Assembly: GCA_963402885.1 (NCBI GenBank)
Contig: OY727095.1
Span: 19,907,001 to 19,971,000, forward strand
Length of the DNA stretch: 64,000 nucleotides
Direction of reading: 5' to 3'
Origin: Antedon bifida
Taxonomy: Eukaryota; Echinodermata; Crinoidea; Comatulida; Antedonidae
Shown: positions 1-10,407 of the stretch, one piece after another
Layout of the letters: each line of letters starts with the position of its first letter
Position numbering within the stretch: position 1 is the stretch's first letter
The notes under the pieces: model-generated
The model's input: only the letters and a program-made list of their open reading frames with translations
Database searches by the model: none
Told to the model about the DNA's origin: nothing
Program-made: the position numbers and the translations under genes

Positions 1-949
1 ACATCATAATATGCAGTGTCGAACAGCTCTTCTCAGGTTATAGTAAATTGGATTGCATAATGTTCAAACATCAAATCATGTTCTTAATTACAGAAATAAT
101 TCACCAGGCAATTGCTCACAGGTCAAAATAGCAAATCTTTGTTACTTGAATAATAATGTTCCTATTCTTTTTTCTCCATTTTCCATTGTTTAATCTGAAT
201 CAAAATGTTCATTTTTACAACATGTTCATATTATTTTTAACATTCCAAAACAAAACAGTTCCTCTTGCACAGCAGGAGAGCCTCTAAAATGTAATTAATT
301 TATAGGTAATCCATCGTTTTACAGTTTGTTCTGTAAATGATGTGATAAGACGTTCTGTTGATTGAATCAACTGTTTTATACTAAACTGGAATTTTAGCTC
401 TGCAGCTAAAACACAGTCAAGTAAGGAACAGCCTCTTCTCATCAAAACATCATAGAATATGCAGCAATATCTTCTTATTGACGAAATAAATTTCTTTTTG
501 TGGACGTTAATTCTCGTATGTTGTAGTTAAGGTCACTGAAGTGTGCAGTATCTTGAAAATATCCAAGTTCATACAGTCAAAATGTCCGACTTATTGAACA
601 GGAAAATAAGTTGCATTTAAAGTCTACAATATTGATGAATTGTTTTCTGCTTGAGTTTGGTCCCAAAAAAAAATGATTTGGTAGTTTGATAAGCTTCTCT
701 TTACAAATCTCTGTACTTGTATTGGAAACCTGCTAATCGAGACACGATTCCAATAAAATGGTACATTTTATTGCTGACCCTCTTATTGCTTTATTTTATG
801 GAACGCGGTGAACTGCTGAAATTGTTCACAAATACAGTAGCTGGATTTTGATTATTTTGTTAATAATAAATTTAATTTTAAATTACAATTATTTTATTTA
901 CACAGTATTAGTAGCTGACCTACAGTAGTTTGTACTGTAATATTAAGAA
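1..949. other. AT-rich stretch without a recognised gene
   Basis: I see no coding exon, RNA gene or repeat structure here on either strand. It is low-GC sequence with only short open frames. Confidence 0.5.
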
Positions 950-954
950 ACAAA

Positions 955-1135
955 GTTTGAAACTTTATTGTCAATTGAAATAAATACAATGCAATGTAAC
1001 GAGATGAAAGACTGAAGGCACTTGACTTGAGAAAGTTGTTGTAAGGTTGTCAATACAAAAAAATATCTGAGAAATACTATTAGACAGCACCAACATGGTG
1101 ATAAGGGTACCAATAATATAATTGGGTGCAAATTA
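955..1135 (-). repeat. 3' end of a retroposon (LINE/SINE type)
   Basis: Read on the minus strand the segment ends in a polyadenylation-like tail (GACAATAAAG) after an AT-rich stretch. That is the usual look of the 3' end of a 5'-truncated non-LTR element or a SINE. The family cannot be named from the sequence alone. No reverse transcriptase codons are present. Confidence 0.35.
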
Positions 1136-1211
1136 AAATAGATACAAATAATGCATCAACACAGTGAAAAGGATTTTTTTTCAATAGTATCTATTTTCCG
1201 TTTTAATACAA

Positions 1212-1269
1212 ATTGATGGCAGAAGCCAACAGTTTCATTACTGTTGGGGTGTATGACGAGGGACGATGA
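1212..1269 (+). pseudogene. Terminal-exon repeat, copy 1 (degenerate)
   Basis: First of four related segments on the plus strand. It encodes LMAEANSFITVGVYDEGR and then a stop. The AG acceptor that precedes copies 2 and 3 (TTACAG) reads TACAA here, so normal splicing into it looks lost. The product is not recognised; the relation rests on the shared pattern L-(V/M)-x-(E/K)-(A/D)-N-(S/N)-F-I. Confidence 0.4.
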
Positions 1270-1367
1270 CAAAGGTGGACGAAAGCTAAGACGTTCTAGA
1301 TAAATATAAAAATGTAACTGTTAGAGGGCACTCATATTAGTTGTTTCTATTTTCTGTTTTATTACAG

Positions 1368-1503
1368 ATTAGTAAGAGAAGCCAACAACTTCATTACAAC
1401 TGAAGTTTACAGCGGGGGACGATGTTGGACGACACAGGTAAAGACTGTAACACCAACTACCAGACCACGTAGATCGCGTAGAAATTTAGCAGCTAGGCGT
1501 TAA
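1368..1503 (+). CDS. Candidate 3'-terminal coding exon, repeat copy 2
   Basis: A polypyrimidine tract and TTACAG acceptor are followed by an open frame of 44 codons in phase 2 (the first base completes a codon), beginning LVREANNFITTEVYSGG and ending in a basic tail LAARR before TAA. Copies 1, 3 and 4 of the same exon lie at 1,212, 1,660 and 2,422. The sequence after the stop (an ATAATA-rich tract following GGATAAAGATAGGATAGTA) is also shared with copy 4, so the duplicated unit includes flank. I do not recognise the protein family. The basic, arginine-rich C-terminus is the only clear property. It could be an alternative last exon of a gene that starts left of the window, or a decaying duplicate. 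Confidence 0.45.
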
Positions 1504-1659
1504 AAGGGTAATACACTAGCTAGGATAAAGATAGGATAGTATATAATAATGATAATAATAATAATAAATAGTAATAGTAATAATTAATAATATTAGCAGG
1601 CGTTATACCATGCACTCTCAGTAGTCGTTTCATTGCATCTGTTTTCTGCTTTATTACAG

Positions 1660-1702
1660 ATTGGTACGCAAAGATAACAGCTTCATCCGAACAGAAGTGT
1701 AG
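1660..1702 (+). pseudogene. Terminal-exon repeat, copy 3 (shortened)
   Basis: A good acceptor (TTATTACAG) leads into LVRKDNSFIRTEV and then a stop at 1,700-1,702. It is the same exon as copies 2 and 4 but lacks the basic C-terminal tail. It would give a shorter C-terminus if it is used, or is simply broken. Confidence 0.4.
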
Positions 1703-1807
1703 GCATATAGCGGGAGAAGTAAAGACTATCCATAGTTAAAATTAGAAAGTAAAAATTAGGACATTTCAAATTAAATTCATACATAAATTTTTATCTGAAG
1801 TTTGCAG

Positions 1808-1906
1808 AGGCAATGGTTGAAGAAGGAACATTTATTTTACAGGCCGACTCCAAATCTGTACAACAGTACAGAAAAGACATTGGTTTGGAGATCTTAATGG
1901 CATCTG
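1808..1906 (+). CDS. Orphan coding exon, unidentified gene
   Basis: A 99-nt open segment between a TTTGCAG acceptor and a GTAAAT donor, phase 1 at both ends. It encodes AMVEEGTFILQADSKS followed by VQQYRKDIGLEILMAS. The composition looks like a real globular exon rather than chance AT-rich frame. It is phase-compatible with the candidate exon beginning at 3,098, and not with the terminal-exon repeats, which are phase 2. I do not recognise the family, and no initiating exon is seen in the window. Confidence 0.4.
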
Positions 1907-2364
1907 GTAAATATTTTTAGCTTTAGCTTGCTTTAATTTGAATTCCAACTAAAAACTTATGAAAGCAGGTATACAAAAAATGCTACAATATTTTACACTT
2001 AAATTAATTCTAAATGGTTTATACAAATGGATGTCACACAAGTGAACAATGTGTCATACTCGAGAATATGGCATGAAATATACACAGACCACCTAAGTTG
2101 TTGATTAGTGCATTATGGTTGTTAATGTAATCATTTATAGAGTTTAATATCATAGGGTTGATTATGGATTGATATCATTTTGTTGCGGTTTGTATTTTTG
2201 TTTGTCTTTTGAATTCAGAATTGCATATGTACATCCACAGGTTAAAGTATAAAAATATAACATTATGTATAGTATAAAAACTACCTTAGCACAAAAATCA
2301 AAAAGTTGTATAACAAATTGTATAATCAAAATTAATATTACCTTTTGAATTTAGAATTTTACAT

Positions 2365-2565
2365 ATGTATGCCATTATGAATAAAAGAATATATTTGTGT
2401 ATAGCTTCTATTAATTGCTCATTGGTACGCGAAGCTAACAGTTTTATTAAGACGGAAGTCTATAGCTACGGGGTACGACGACGACGACAGACGACAAATG
2501 CACAGACCATTGACTTGTCAACCAGACTCCCACGTAGATCAAGTAGAATAGCAGCTAGGCGTTAA
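2365..2565 (+). pseudogene. Terminal-exon repeat, copy 4, in a 66-codon ORF
   Basis: Fourth copy of the terminal-exon repeat: LVREANSFIKTEVYS, a run of arginines, then LPRRSSRIAARR and stop. The repeat proper begins at 2,422. The AG acceptor is replaced by GCTC, so it is not obviously spliced, but the frame is open upstream to an ATG at 2,365. Either it is read as a small independent ORF or, more likely, it is an unused duplicate. The function is not recognised. Confidence 0.4.
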
Positions 2566-3097
2566 AATATATAGGTAACACCTAGTTAGGATAAAGATAG
2601 GATAGTACATAATGATGATAATAATAGAAATCTTAGTAATAATTTAATAATAAAAAAGTATTAATAGTAATGATAATAAAGATCAAATAATACTAATGTT
2701 TTGTCTGTCAATAATGTTCGTCAATTGTAACCTGAATCATGAACTACTATAGAAAAAATGACACAGAATGCGAAACAACTTGTGTGGTTTAGTGTCACTG
2801 CATTGTCTCATTAGCAAGAAACTCGCACAAATGTACAATGTGACACACCAACAATGTAATGAATAATCACCTTATAATCTATTATATATATATTATTATA
2901 ATCTTATATCACAAATTCAATATAAACCATATCAATTTCTACTGTAGAAGCTATTGCATTAAGGGGTGTATTGAAGGCCAATTCTAGTCAGGATAGAACA
3001 CCCTAATGCATTCAATATTGATCGATCCCAGGTTGTTGAAGTTATCGATGAAACAGATATCACTTTTCAATTATTACTTTCTTTTTCAAACCTGTAG

Positions 3098-3369
3098 TAG
3101 ATCTAAGTAATCCCACAACCATTGACCACACAGATAACGAAACCTGGACTATTATAAAATGGGATGGAAAGACCTCAGAAAAGGACACCCATATCCTACC
3201 CCCAGATTTCCAGGGACAAAAACAACAATTTCTCTTAGAACATGGGAAAACCCTGAACGATCTTAGGCTAGATTCCATCCCCTCCAACACCAAAGAAGTA
3301 ATGGTAAAACTTCGGTTACGACAGTTTTCGGGACGGGTGCCAATCCCTTCAAATGAGGTCGACTTTTAA
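3098..3369 (+). CDS. Orphan terminal coding exon, unidentified gene
   Basis: After a long pyrimidine tract and the acceptor CCTGTAG there is a plus-strand frame of 89 codons closing with TAA at 3,367-3,369. It starts DLSNPTTIDHTDNETWTIIK and includes the stretches WDGKTSEKDTHILPPDFQ and KEVMVKLRLRQFSG. Entry phase is 1, matching the exit phase of the exon at 1,808-1,906, so the two may belong to one gene. An AATAAA at 3,583-3,588 could be its polyadenylation signal. The minus-strand open frame over the same bases is a shadow. I cannot assign a family, and nothing in the window provides a promoter or first exon. Confidence 0.45.
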
Positions 3370-3599
3370 GGGATGATAGCTTATCACAGGCTGAACAAAA
3401 AGAGCATCTTAAGTCACAGTCTCTTTCCTCCAGCACTTAATATCCTCAAAAGAATGGAAGAAGAATATGACAAGGTATATAATTACCTGATCAATTGTAT
3501 TTATCTAGAGGGATGTTCCAAAGATAAGAAAAGAATGATTATAAGGAAATGAAATTGCTTAAAAAATGAAACATACAATTGAAATAAAGGAATTATTGT

Positions 3600-5000
3600 A
3601 TTAAGAGCTCAAATCATAAAATTAAAAAAAACTAGTCTCTTTTAAATACTTTGTAATAATACTCCTTGTTGTGGATGATTACGGTAAGACACTAGCCTAA
3701 ATTAAGCCTTATACATTCCAACTGGATTGCCTGCCATTTCGATACATTAAAAACAATCTCATTTGCCGACTGATACGTAGCCCTACACCAGTTTTACTTA
3801 AAAATGTATAGCTTTTATTTTATATAGAAAAAACGTCACCATTTACATAAAAGGGGGAATCCCGGATTTGTTAGTTTTAGCGGTAGCGCCTGCAGGGCAC
3901 GCGTGCAGCTCAATAGAGGACTACGCCGCTGCTTCGGCAGCAAAAACAAAATATCAGTTAATTTTTCAACCAATAAAAGTGCGCATGATCAGTCATATCA
4001 ATCACATTGCAACAATTTGTCCTTCAACGTCAGAGGTTAAAAATTAACGCATTTATCCGATAATTATCTGATTTGAATGAGAAAAAAGAATCTCCGCGTG
4101 ATTGATCGAACCCTCTTCCTTTGATATTTCGTCAAACAAATAAACAATGCATCGCGCGTCATCGCATGTTTATTGAAATTTAATAGGAAGTGTGCTAAAA
4201 GACCACATAAAAAAAAGATACGTCTACTTGTTTAGCGCATAGTCAATCAATCAATCAATCATACACATTTATTCAGTTATTATAACTGTTTATAGCATCG
4301 GATTTTTAGCCCGCCTAATATTGACGAAATGCGCCCGAAAAGAAAAATCACCTCAGATATGTATACGGTTATTATCGTTAGCGGTGGTTTCAAAGATAAG
4401 GTATTAAAACCAAGGCACTAATGTTTGATGAGCCTTGTAAAACTCATCCTAGGGCATTTTTATTGGAAATTATAAATTAAACTTCCCTTATATCGCAAAG
4501 CCATCATTTCTTTTAATAAGGAGGTGAGTTTTTTTATATGCCAGCCAAAAACACTTTTATTCGTATGGTTTATATTTATTACATTCATAAAGAAACACAT
4601 TGTTACAAAGCACGGGACCTGTAAAATAAAAAATAATAAAAATGTAATCAATATTCATTTTGATCAAAATATTCAAACGGTAAAAAAAAAAACTGTATTT
4701 AGCCCATTGCACAGCTGATCTCTGGTTTAAATGGCCATATCTCTCTGTGGCGTTCCATAGACTTGCTAAAGTTATTTTTTTACTGTATTAAATAATGTAC
4801 AGTTATTTTTGACTATTTCAATGATCATGCCATATTTTGTCCTTTTTGGAGTTTTATGAATTTGGTCGTTACATAACCGGCGGTCGAAATGATTGGCGGC
4901 CGATATGCACTGTGACCTTAGATTTTGGGTGTCACGAAACCTAAGATTACGAAAGTTAAGACCCCCTAAGACCTAATAGATCGCGAAACCTAAGACCCAA
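3600..5000. other. Intergenic, AT-rich, no gene seen
   Basis: It holds a short GC-rich patch near 3,870-3,960 and a retroposon-like tail at 4,236-4,300. The overlapping open frames around 4,460-4,720 on both strands are AT-rich and look like chance. No supported gene. Confidence 0.5.
4236..4300 (-). repeat. Retroposon 3' tail with (ATTG)n
   Basis: On the minus strand a GAATAAATGTG segment is followed by four ATTG units. A microsatellite of this kind directly after an AATAAA is typical of the 3' end of CR1/L2-like retroposons. The body is too short to classify. Confidence 0.4.
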
Positions 5001-5029
5001 GACCTAAGATTACCAATAGTTCTCTTTCG

Positions 5030-5540
5030 CACCTGCCTTGTATTTATTAACTCTAAATTTGTTAACCAACTTTATCCTAAATACCACACCTTAGAATTAG
5101 ATGAAGAAGAATCAATAAATAACAATAAATTCTTTAAATAAATTGATGATCTTACAGACGTTTTTCTCATGCGAATTTCTCATACTCAATATTTTGTTTC
5201 TATGGAACGCCAAAAGAGCAACATTAATAGAGGGCTAAAAACAAGTGGAATCCATCTATTTTCACTCATTTTTTGTGAAAATTATGTTTAGGCCTAATTC
5301 AATATATTTTGTCCATACAAATAAAATGTTACTGTTGATACTTTACACGGTTTCTTTAACTTTAAGAATAAAATCGACAAATTCATCATATTCCCTTAGG
5401 TCGCCCCTAATACATTACTAGGCCATGGGTAAGTAGTGACGCTGATTTTAAGATCGATTAATATTCTTTGAAAATAGAAAAGTATCAGCAGTAACATATT
5501 ACAGCATTTTTATTGACAAATTGACAAAATATTTTGAACA
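5030..5540. repeat. Foldback (inverted-repeat) sequence, copy 1
   Basis: The left half (tract TACCACACCTTAGAAT, then TTTCTATGGAACGCC and AATGTTACTGTTGATAC) recurs in inverted form in the right half (GTATCAGCAGTAACATATTA, then CAGCATTTTTATTGACA). The same sequence recurs at 8,100-8,760, so it is a dispersed foldback or MITE-like repeat. No coding capacity. Confidence 0.5.
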
Positions 5541-5724
5541 AATTAAACGTGCATTTCACCAATAGGCCTAAATGCATTAAATGTAGACGCATTCCGTCCG
5601 TGGCCCCGATCGTCTGTTCCCCTCTCAATATTATCGATAAGATACGACACGATAACACTTTATTGTCACAACGGCAAAAATATACAGTTATGAGATATGG
5701 TTTCTTATCAGCATTTTCAATCAT

Positions 5725-6182
5725 ATGGTATATAAAAAAATGCTTTAACGAACTCAATATAACCTTTATCCTTTTCTGCATTTTCAGGAATTCCTCTAAT
5801 TACGATATTGTTACGTCTACTTCTAATTTCTAAGTCATCATTTTTTGCATTTTGCAGTAATATTGTTTCGATAATGTGTTATCTAGTTTTACCTTGATTT
5901 CTTCTACTCTGTTTCCATATTATTAACTCCCATTTCAAGATCTTGAATAGCGCTATTATGATCACTGTTAATTTTCCTGAGCTCTGCCAGACCCTGATCA
6001 ACTGTATCAAGTTGAGTATGTACACTGATAGACTACCTTTCTTTTAGCGTGGTTATAATAGAATGCAACTGGGTTGGAATGTCCAGTACGTCACGTGCCT
6101 CATTTGAATCTACCGCCTGCATTTCAGTTGCTTCACTCAAAACTTTGACTTTCCTAGTGGTATAACCACCACTTTTACTCAT
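5725..6182 (-). pseudogene. Decayed LINE ORF1 (coiled coil plus RRM-like part)
   Basis: From an ATG at 6,182 the minus strand reads MSKSGGYTTRKVKVLSEATE, then continues after stops through LAELRKINSDHNSAIQDLE (heptad-like, coiled coil) and, in another frame near 5,740-5,835, LEIRSRRNNIVIRGIPE. The RRNN-(I/L)-x-I-x-G-(I/L)-P motif is the hallmark of the RNA-binding domain of L1-type ORF1 proteins, and the order coiled coil then RRM fits. Several in-frame stops (after LKER, after METE and after KKSR) and at least one frameshift between the coiled coil and the RRM make it dead. No matching ORF2 is adjacent. Clade (L1/Tx1 against other ORF1-bearing LINEs) is not decided. Confidence 0.65.
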
Positions 6183-6385
6183 GGTTATTTGATTTAGATT
6201 AGTAAAAGTAGAGTCAAATATAGTAAACACTTATCTTGAGACAGTCAAAGGCGATTCCAATAATATCCTCTATAGTAAATTACAACAAAATAGGTGGTTG
6301 AGCGGAGCTTGCTAAGACACGTCTTACTCGCACATACTAACAGTAGGCCTAAATACTGTATACAATATAACAGTGAATAACTATT

Positions 6386-6930
6386 TATTATAGGGGGTGC
6401 AATATTATTATGGACTGTCTAGAATATTAGGTACCCCGTGACAGATTGCACCCCCTATAATATAACAGAATAATAACTATTTATTATAGGGGGTGCAATA
6501 TATTATGGACTGTCTAGAATATTAGGTACCCCGTGACAGATTGCACCCCCTATAATATAACAGGACAGTAACTATCTATTATAGGGGGTGCAATATATTA
6601 TGGACTGTCTAGAATATTAGGTACCCCGTGACAGATTGCACCCCCTATAATATAACAGGATAATAACTATTTATTATAGGGGGTGCAATATATTATGGAC
6701 TGTCTAGAATATTAGGTACCCTCGTGACAGATTGCACCACTATAATATAACAGTTAATAACTATCTATTATAGGGGGTGCAATATATTATGGACTGTTTA
6801 GAGGTACCCCCGTGACAGATGGCACCCCCTATAATATAACAGGATAATAAATATCTATTATAGGGGGGGTGCAATATATTATGGACTGTTTAGAGGTACC
6901 TCCGTGACAGATTGCACCCCCTAATATAAC
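6386..6930. repeat. Tandem array of ~95-bp units with internal inverted repeats
   Basis: Six head-to-tail units begin near 6,391, 6,486, 6,582, 6,676, 6,771 and 6,861. Each starts TATTATAGGGGGTGCAAT and ends with its inverted complement (TTGCACCCCCTATAATA), separated by a conserved middle with GGACTGTCTAGAATATTAGG and GTACCCCGTGACAGA. So every unit can fold into a hairpin. The first units are most alike; the last two carry small deletions in the middle. Confidence 0.85.
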
Positions 6931-7014
6931 AGGATAATAACTATCTATTTTGACCCATCTGGCATCTAGCATTTATGCTAGGCACAATTTTAGAAAATCT
7001 AGCATAATCTGGAA

Positions 7015-8915
7015 GTGTTGACAAAGTGCGAGGCAGCGAGGCAAGCGAGGTATGCGAGGTATGCCAAATACTTGTGCGAGGCATCAACATATATCATTTC
7101 GAAAAGTGCGAGGCATGCGTGGCATACAATTTCAAAAAGGTGCGAGGCATATCTTAACGTGCTATTATGCTATATTATAGGCCTAATAATTAATTATTTA
7201 TATTTTTATAATAGGCCTACCGTATCTAAATAGATTCGTGTATGTTGTTTATTTTTATGTAACGATTGTTTGTTATTTTCATTCAAGTCATATCGTGTCA
7301 AATTTTACTTTTACAAAAGTGCCCAAACTGTTCAAAAGTATTTAAAAATCTGAACGACTCTTCAACTTTCGATAAACCGTAATTGTTATAGCGACACTCA
7401 TATAATGACTGCCATGCTTGTTGGCATTTCGAGCGTGTTCACTTTACAATTAATTTAACTCTCGAACATAGCAGAGTGAAAATAATATTTTGTCACACCC
7501 CCGCGCCTCGATCCGGTAGACCTAAGATGGAAAATCCCTCTTTGTTATTTAACAGGTAGCGGAACGATTCTGCCCTGAGAGGATTCGGCCTTGTGGCGAT
7601 TCCCCTCCTATAGCACGTGGTTTCAGCAGCAACGCACATACTTCTCTCTGAGCGGCGTGCCAAAGATATTTTTGACATTTTATTCTCTAGGAAGTCAACA
7701 CGTGTACCTCTCTCGCAAATAAAGTGAACAGCGATGGCCAAGACAAGTTCAATAACTGGCGGTGAATAAAAGGTACCGTAACTAATATGCCGGTCAAATA
7801 ACATGCCGCAAAGAAAAAAATTGCGAGAGAATTCTGAAGCGCGTGTGAAAAAGACTTACGTCCGACAATCGTAATACTAGGCCTAAAATTAAACTTTAGC
7901 TAATATGCTTAGCCCTAACCTAGAGGCCTATGTAGACAATAATTTATTCAATTTTGATATAATAATAATTGGTGTAATATTAATAATGATACACTATTCC
8001 TGTTTTAGTAGGCTAGGTATATTACGAACGATTTTTATTTATTGTTGTCCATGTACGTACTAATAAACCTGGCGCTAGTTTCCTTCGCTTGTATTTTGAC
8101 TCCAAAGTTGATAACTTTATCGTGTGAATACCACACCTTACAGGCGTGTTTCTCGCACACTGTTCGCGAATTTCACTTATTCAATGTTCAATATTTTTGT
8201 TTCTATGGAGCACCAAAAAGACCAACAATAATAGAGGACTCAGTGGAATGCGTCAATTTCTCATGTATTTATTGGTGAAAAATTAATTTCAATATATTTT
8301 TTAATTTGGGTTGTCAATAAAAATGCTGTAATATGTTACTGCTGATACGTTGTTCGGTTTTCAAAGAATACTAATCGATCCTAAATATTATCCTAGATCC
8401 TAGATATTATGATGAATTGATCTATTTTATTCTTTAAAAGGTTAATGAAATCGTGTACAGTATCAACAGTAACATTTTTCCTTTCTGACAGTGACAAAAT
8501 CTATTGAAATTATACGTGATTTTCAACAAATAATGCGTTAAATATATGGATTCCACTCATTGAGTTAGCCCTCTAATTAATTTTGCTCTTTGGCGTTCTA
8601 TAGAAACCAAAATATTTAACGGATTTATTGTTACTTTTATGTGATTTTTCTTCATTAAAGTAGGCCTACTAATTCTAAGGTGTGGTATTCAGGATAAAGT
8701 TGGTTAACAAATTTTGAGTTAAAATACAAGGCAGGTGCAAAAAGGAACTAGCGGGCCTAGGCTACTTCAATTTCGATGATTTCCTGCCTCGCAATTTTGG
8801 GAAATGATAAAAATAATGATGCCTCGCATTATTTGATGATGGTGTAAAACGATGCCTCACATACATTTCTGACTTGCCTCGCTTGCCTTCCCTGCCTCGC
8901 GTGCCTCGCATTTTC
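7015..8915. mobile_element. Candidate non-autonomous element with GCGAGGCA subterminal clusters
   Basis: About five copies of GCGAGGCA and near variants occur at 7,025-7,150, and about five of its complement TGCCTCGC at 8,785-8,910. Clusters of one short motif at both ends in opposite orientation resemble the subterminal transposase-binding repeats of several DNA transposon superfamilies. The interior holds the second foldback copy (8,100-8,760) and a GC-richer patch (7,490-7,800), with no transposase. The exact termini and a target-site duplication are not clear, so the boundaries are approximate. Confidence 0.4.
8100..8760. repeat. Foldback sequence, copy 2
   Basis: The left arm (8,125-8,390) and right arm (8,430-8,760) are inverted copies around an axis near 8,400: TAATATGTTACTGCTGATAC on the left against GTATCAACAGTAACAT on the right, and TACCACACCTTAC against CTAAGGTGTGGTA at the outer ends. 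It is related to the sequence at 5,030-5,540. Confidence 0.55.
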
Positions 8916-9059
8916 TTACTACCCGTTGTTGATCAATGTATTTTGACCTTCCCATAATGCATTGGTGCGTGTGGAATAAGGTAGTCAGGATGATGTGAGG
9001 AATTGTTTATTGATGATTTGTGAATTCTCATATTTATATAAAGTACAAGTACAAGTACA

Positions 9060-9235
9060 AGTTCTGAAAAGAACTGACGTGAGTTTCTTACCGTTTCGAT
9101 CAATATTATGCTTTGATTGTCCGGTCCATAGATATCATGATGATCATGAGGAGTAGTGTTTTCTGATTCTCCTGAGGACGACCAAAGTATAAATTTATTT
9201 GATTGAAACGTCGAGAAACTTAACAATTCATTCAT
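9060..9235. repeat. Head-to-head pair of hammerhead-like, Penelope-type motifs (unit 1)
   Basis: On the plus strand CCTGAGGACGACCAAAG leads to TTTGATTGAAACGTCGAG; on the minus strand GACAATCAAAGCATAATAT leads to TTGATCGAAACGGT. CUGANGA, a short stem and GAAAC is the hammerhead core order, and such motifs are known from Penelope-like elements. The inverted pair recurs at 44,100-44,235. It is a remnant only; no protein-coding part is nearby. Confidence 0.4.
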
Positions 9236-9696
9236 TTTAGAACTATATATATACGCGTGGTGTATGTACTGCAAACTTTATATAATATTTGATTTCGTCA
9301 TGAAAACCTTCAAACAATTCTCATATTCTTCCATTTTCTTTCTTTGTCAAGTCGGCATTCATCATTTTTATACCTTTTACATATTTGATATTGTTTTTAT
9401 GCTAAAACTGGCATCTTTGCACCGTCCTCATATTATGACTCCGCATTATCGCATCGTCACTGCGCCGACAATATTACAAAACAATTGTTGTTGAATTGTA
9501 TTTAAATTCTGGGTAGAAAAAAATAAACGAATTTGGTTATATTTTGATATCGACATAGTGATAAAATATTAAATTGATAAAATAAATTATTTTTCAAAAA
9601 CTGGTACAGTCTCATTGTCCGTTGAAGGCGCTCTTTGGTTTTTTATTTAAAAAACGAGTAGAGAGCAGGTGGTTACAGCGCGGCCTTTATGAATAA

Positions 9697-9745
9697 TATA
9701 AAAGGTGTAGGCCTAGCCTGTTCTTCTAAGAGCCACAAAACTTAG
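9697..9745 (+). promoter_or_regulatory. TATA box, short leader exon and splice donor (unit 1)
   Basis: TATAAAAG at 9,697-9,704 lies 42-49 bases upstream of a perfect donor (CTTAG followed by GTAAGC at 9,746). This leaves room for a start site near 9,727 and a leader exon of about 20 nt. The same arrangement recurs at 25,259, near 40,635 and near 43,680; in unit 3 (near 44,760) the first T of the TATA box is changed. Downstream is the exon starting ATGACAGTGCGTGAC. Confidence 0.45.
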
Positions 9746-10077
9746 GTAAGCTGGTTGTTTATAGTTTTTTCTGTTTTGGTATTACGGTAGGCCTACTGGT
9801 GGTGCCTGCCTGGCACCTAACTAACGTGACAATTATCACACACAGCCAGCCAGCAGGGTGCACCACTCTTTTCTCCCCTACCTAGGCCGAATACAGATCA
9901 CTCCGACCGCGCTTCACTCCGGCCGCGCTTCACTAGCCCACAAACAACTCCGGAGAGTCGGAGGAGAGGGAAGTGTGAATTCTACTTTTAGCTAGCCTAG
10001 TTTAGTAGTCTACTACTAGGACTAATTAACGTAGGTGACCTCAATGTCTGATCAGAATTGTCTTCATCTTCTCACAG

Positions 10078-10232
10078 CAGGATGACAGTGCGTGACATAC
10101 GTGAAGATTACAGCTGCTATACAGACCATCCATGGAGTTATTATAATACCTCCAATACGACCATGTAGACCTACATTGATATACCTTCATGTACAGAGAC
10201 AGAACTACTGTCGTCTAGATGACTGTTGACAG
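10078..10232 (+). pseudogene. Small first coding exon of the HELLS-adjacent cassette, copy 1
   Basis: It lies between a CTCACAG acceptor and a GTAAGC donor. An ATG at 10,082 gives MTVRDIREDYSCYTDHPW and stops after 28 codons, before the donor. In unit 2 the same exon stays open through the donor; in unit 3 it is open for 43 codons in yet another frame. The N-terminal 15 residues are conserved while the rest is frameshifted between copies, so it is probably decaying. No family is recognised. Confidence 0.4.
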
Positions 10233-10243
10233 GTAAGCACTCA

Positions 10244-10407
10244 AGCTTGGTTCCCACTAGAACGTAACGCAAGGACGTAAACGCAACGCAAGCGTTTTAA
10301 CCAATGACAAGTTGGCAGCACAAGCGAATAAGCCATCGCTTGTGATTGGTCAATTCACTTGCGTTGCGTTGCGTCCTTGTGTTGCGTCGCTAGTGGGAAC
10401 CACGCTT
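10244..10407. mobile_element. MITE, ~164 bp, inserted only in unit 1
   Basis: The ends are inverted: AGCTTGGTTCCCACTAG on the left and CTAGTGGGAACCACGCTT on the right. Inside, CGCAACGCAA repeats are mirrored as TTGCGTTGCG. Units 2 and 3 lack it and read straight from GTAAGCAC into ATGGATACAG, so it is an insertion just behind the donor of the small exon. A diverged relative is at 18,902-19,045. Confidence 0.7.

Noticed and set aside
5485-5833. Overlapping open frames of 98 and 99 codons on opposite strands
   Set aside because: No family resemblance; the right part overlaps the decayed LINE ORF1 and the rest is foldback sequence.
7493-7804. 103-codon minus-strand open frame in a GC-richer patch
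   Set aside because: No domain, splice context or paralogue; it lies within the GCGAGGCA-bounded block and may be chance.
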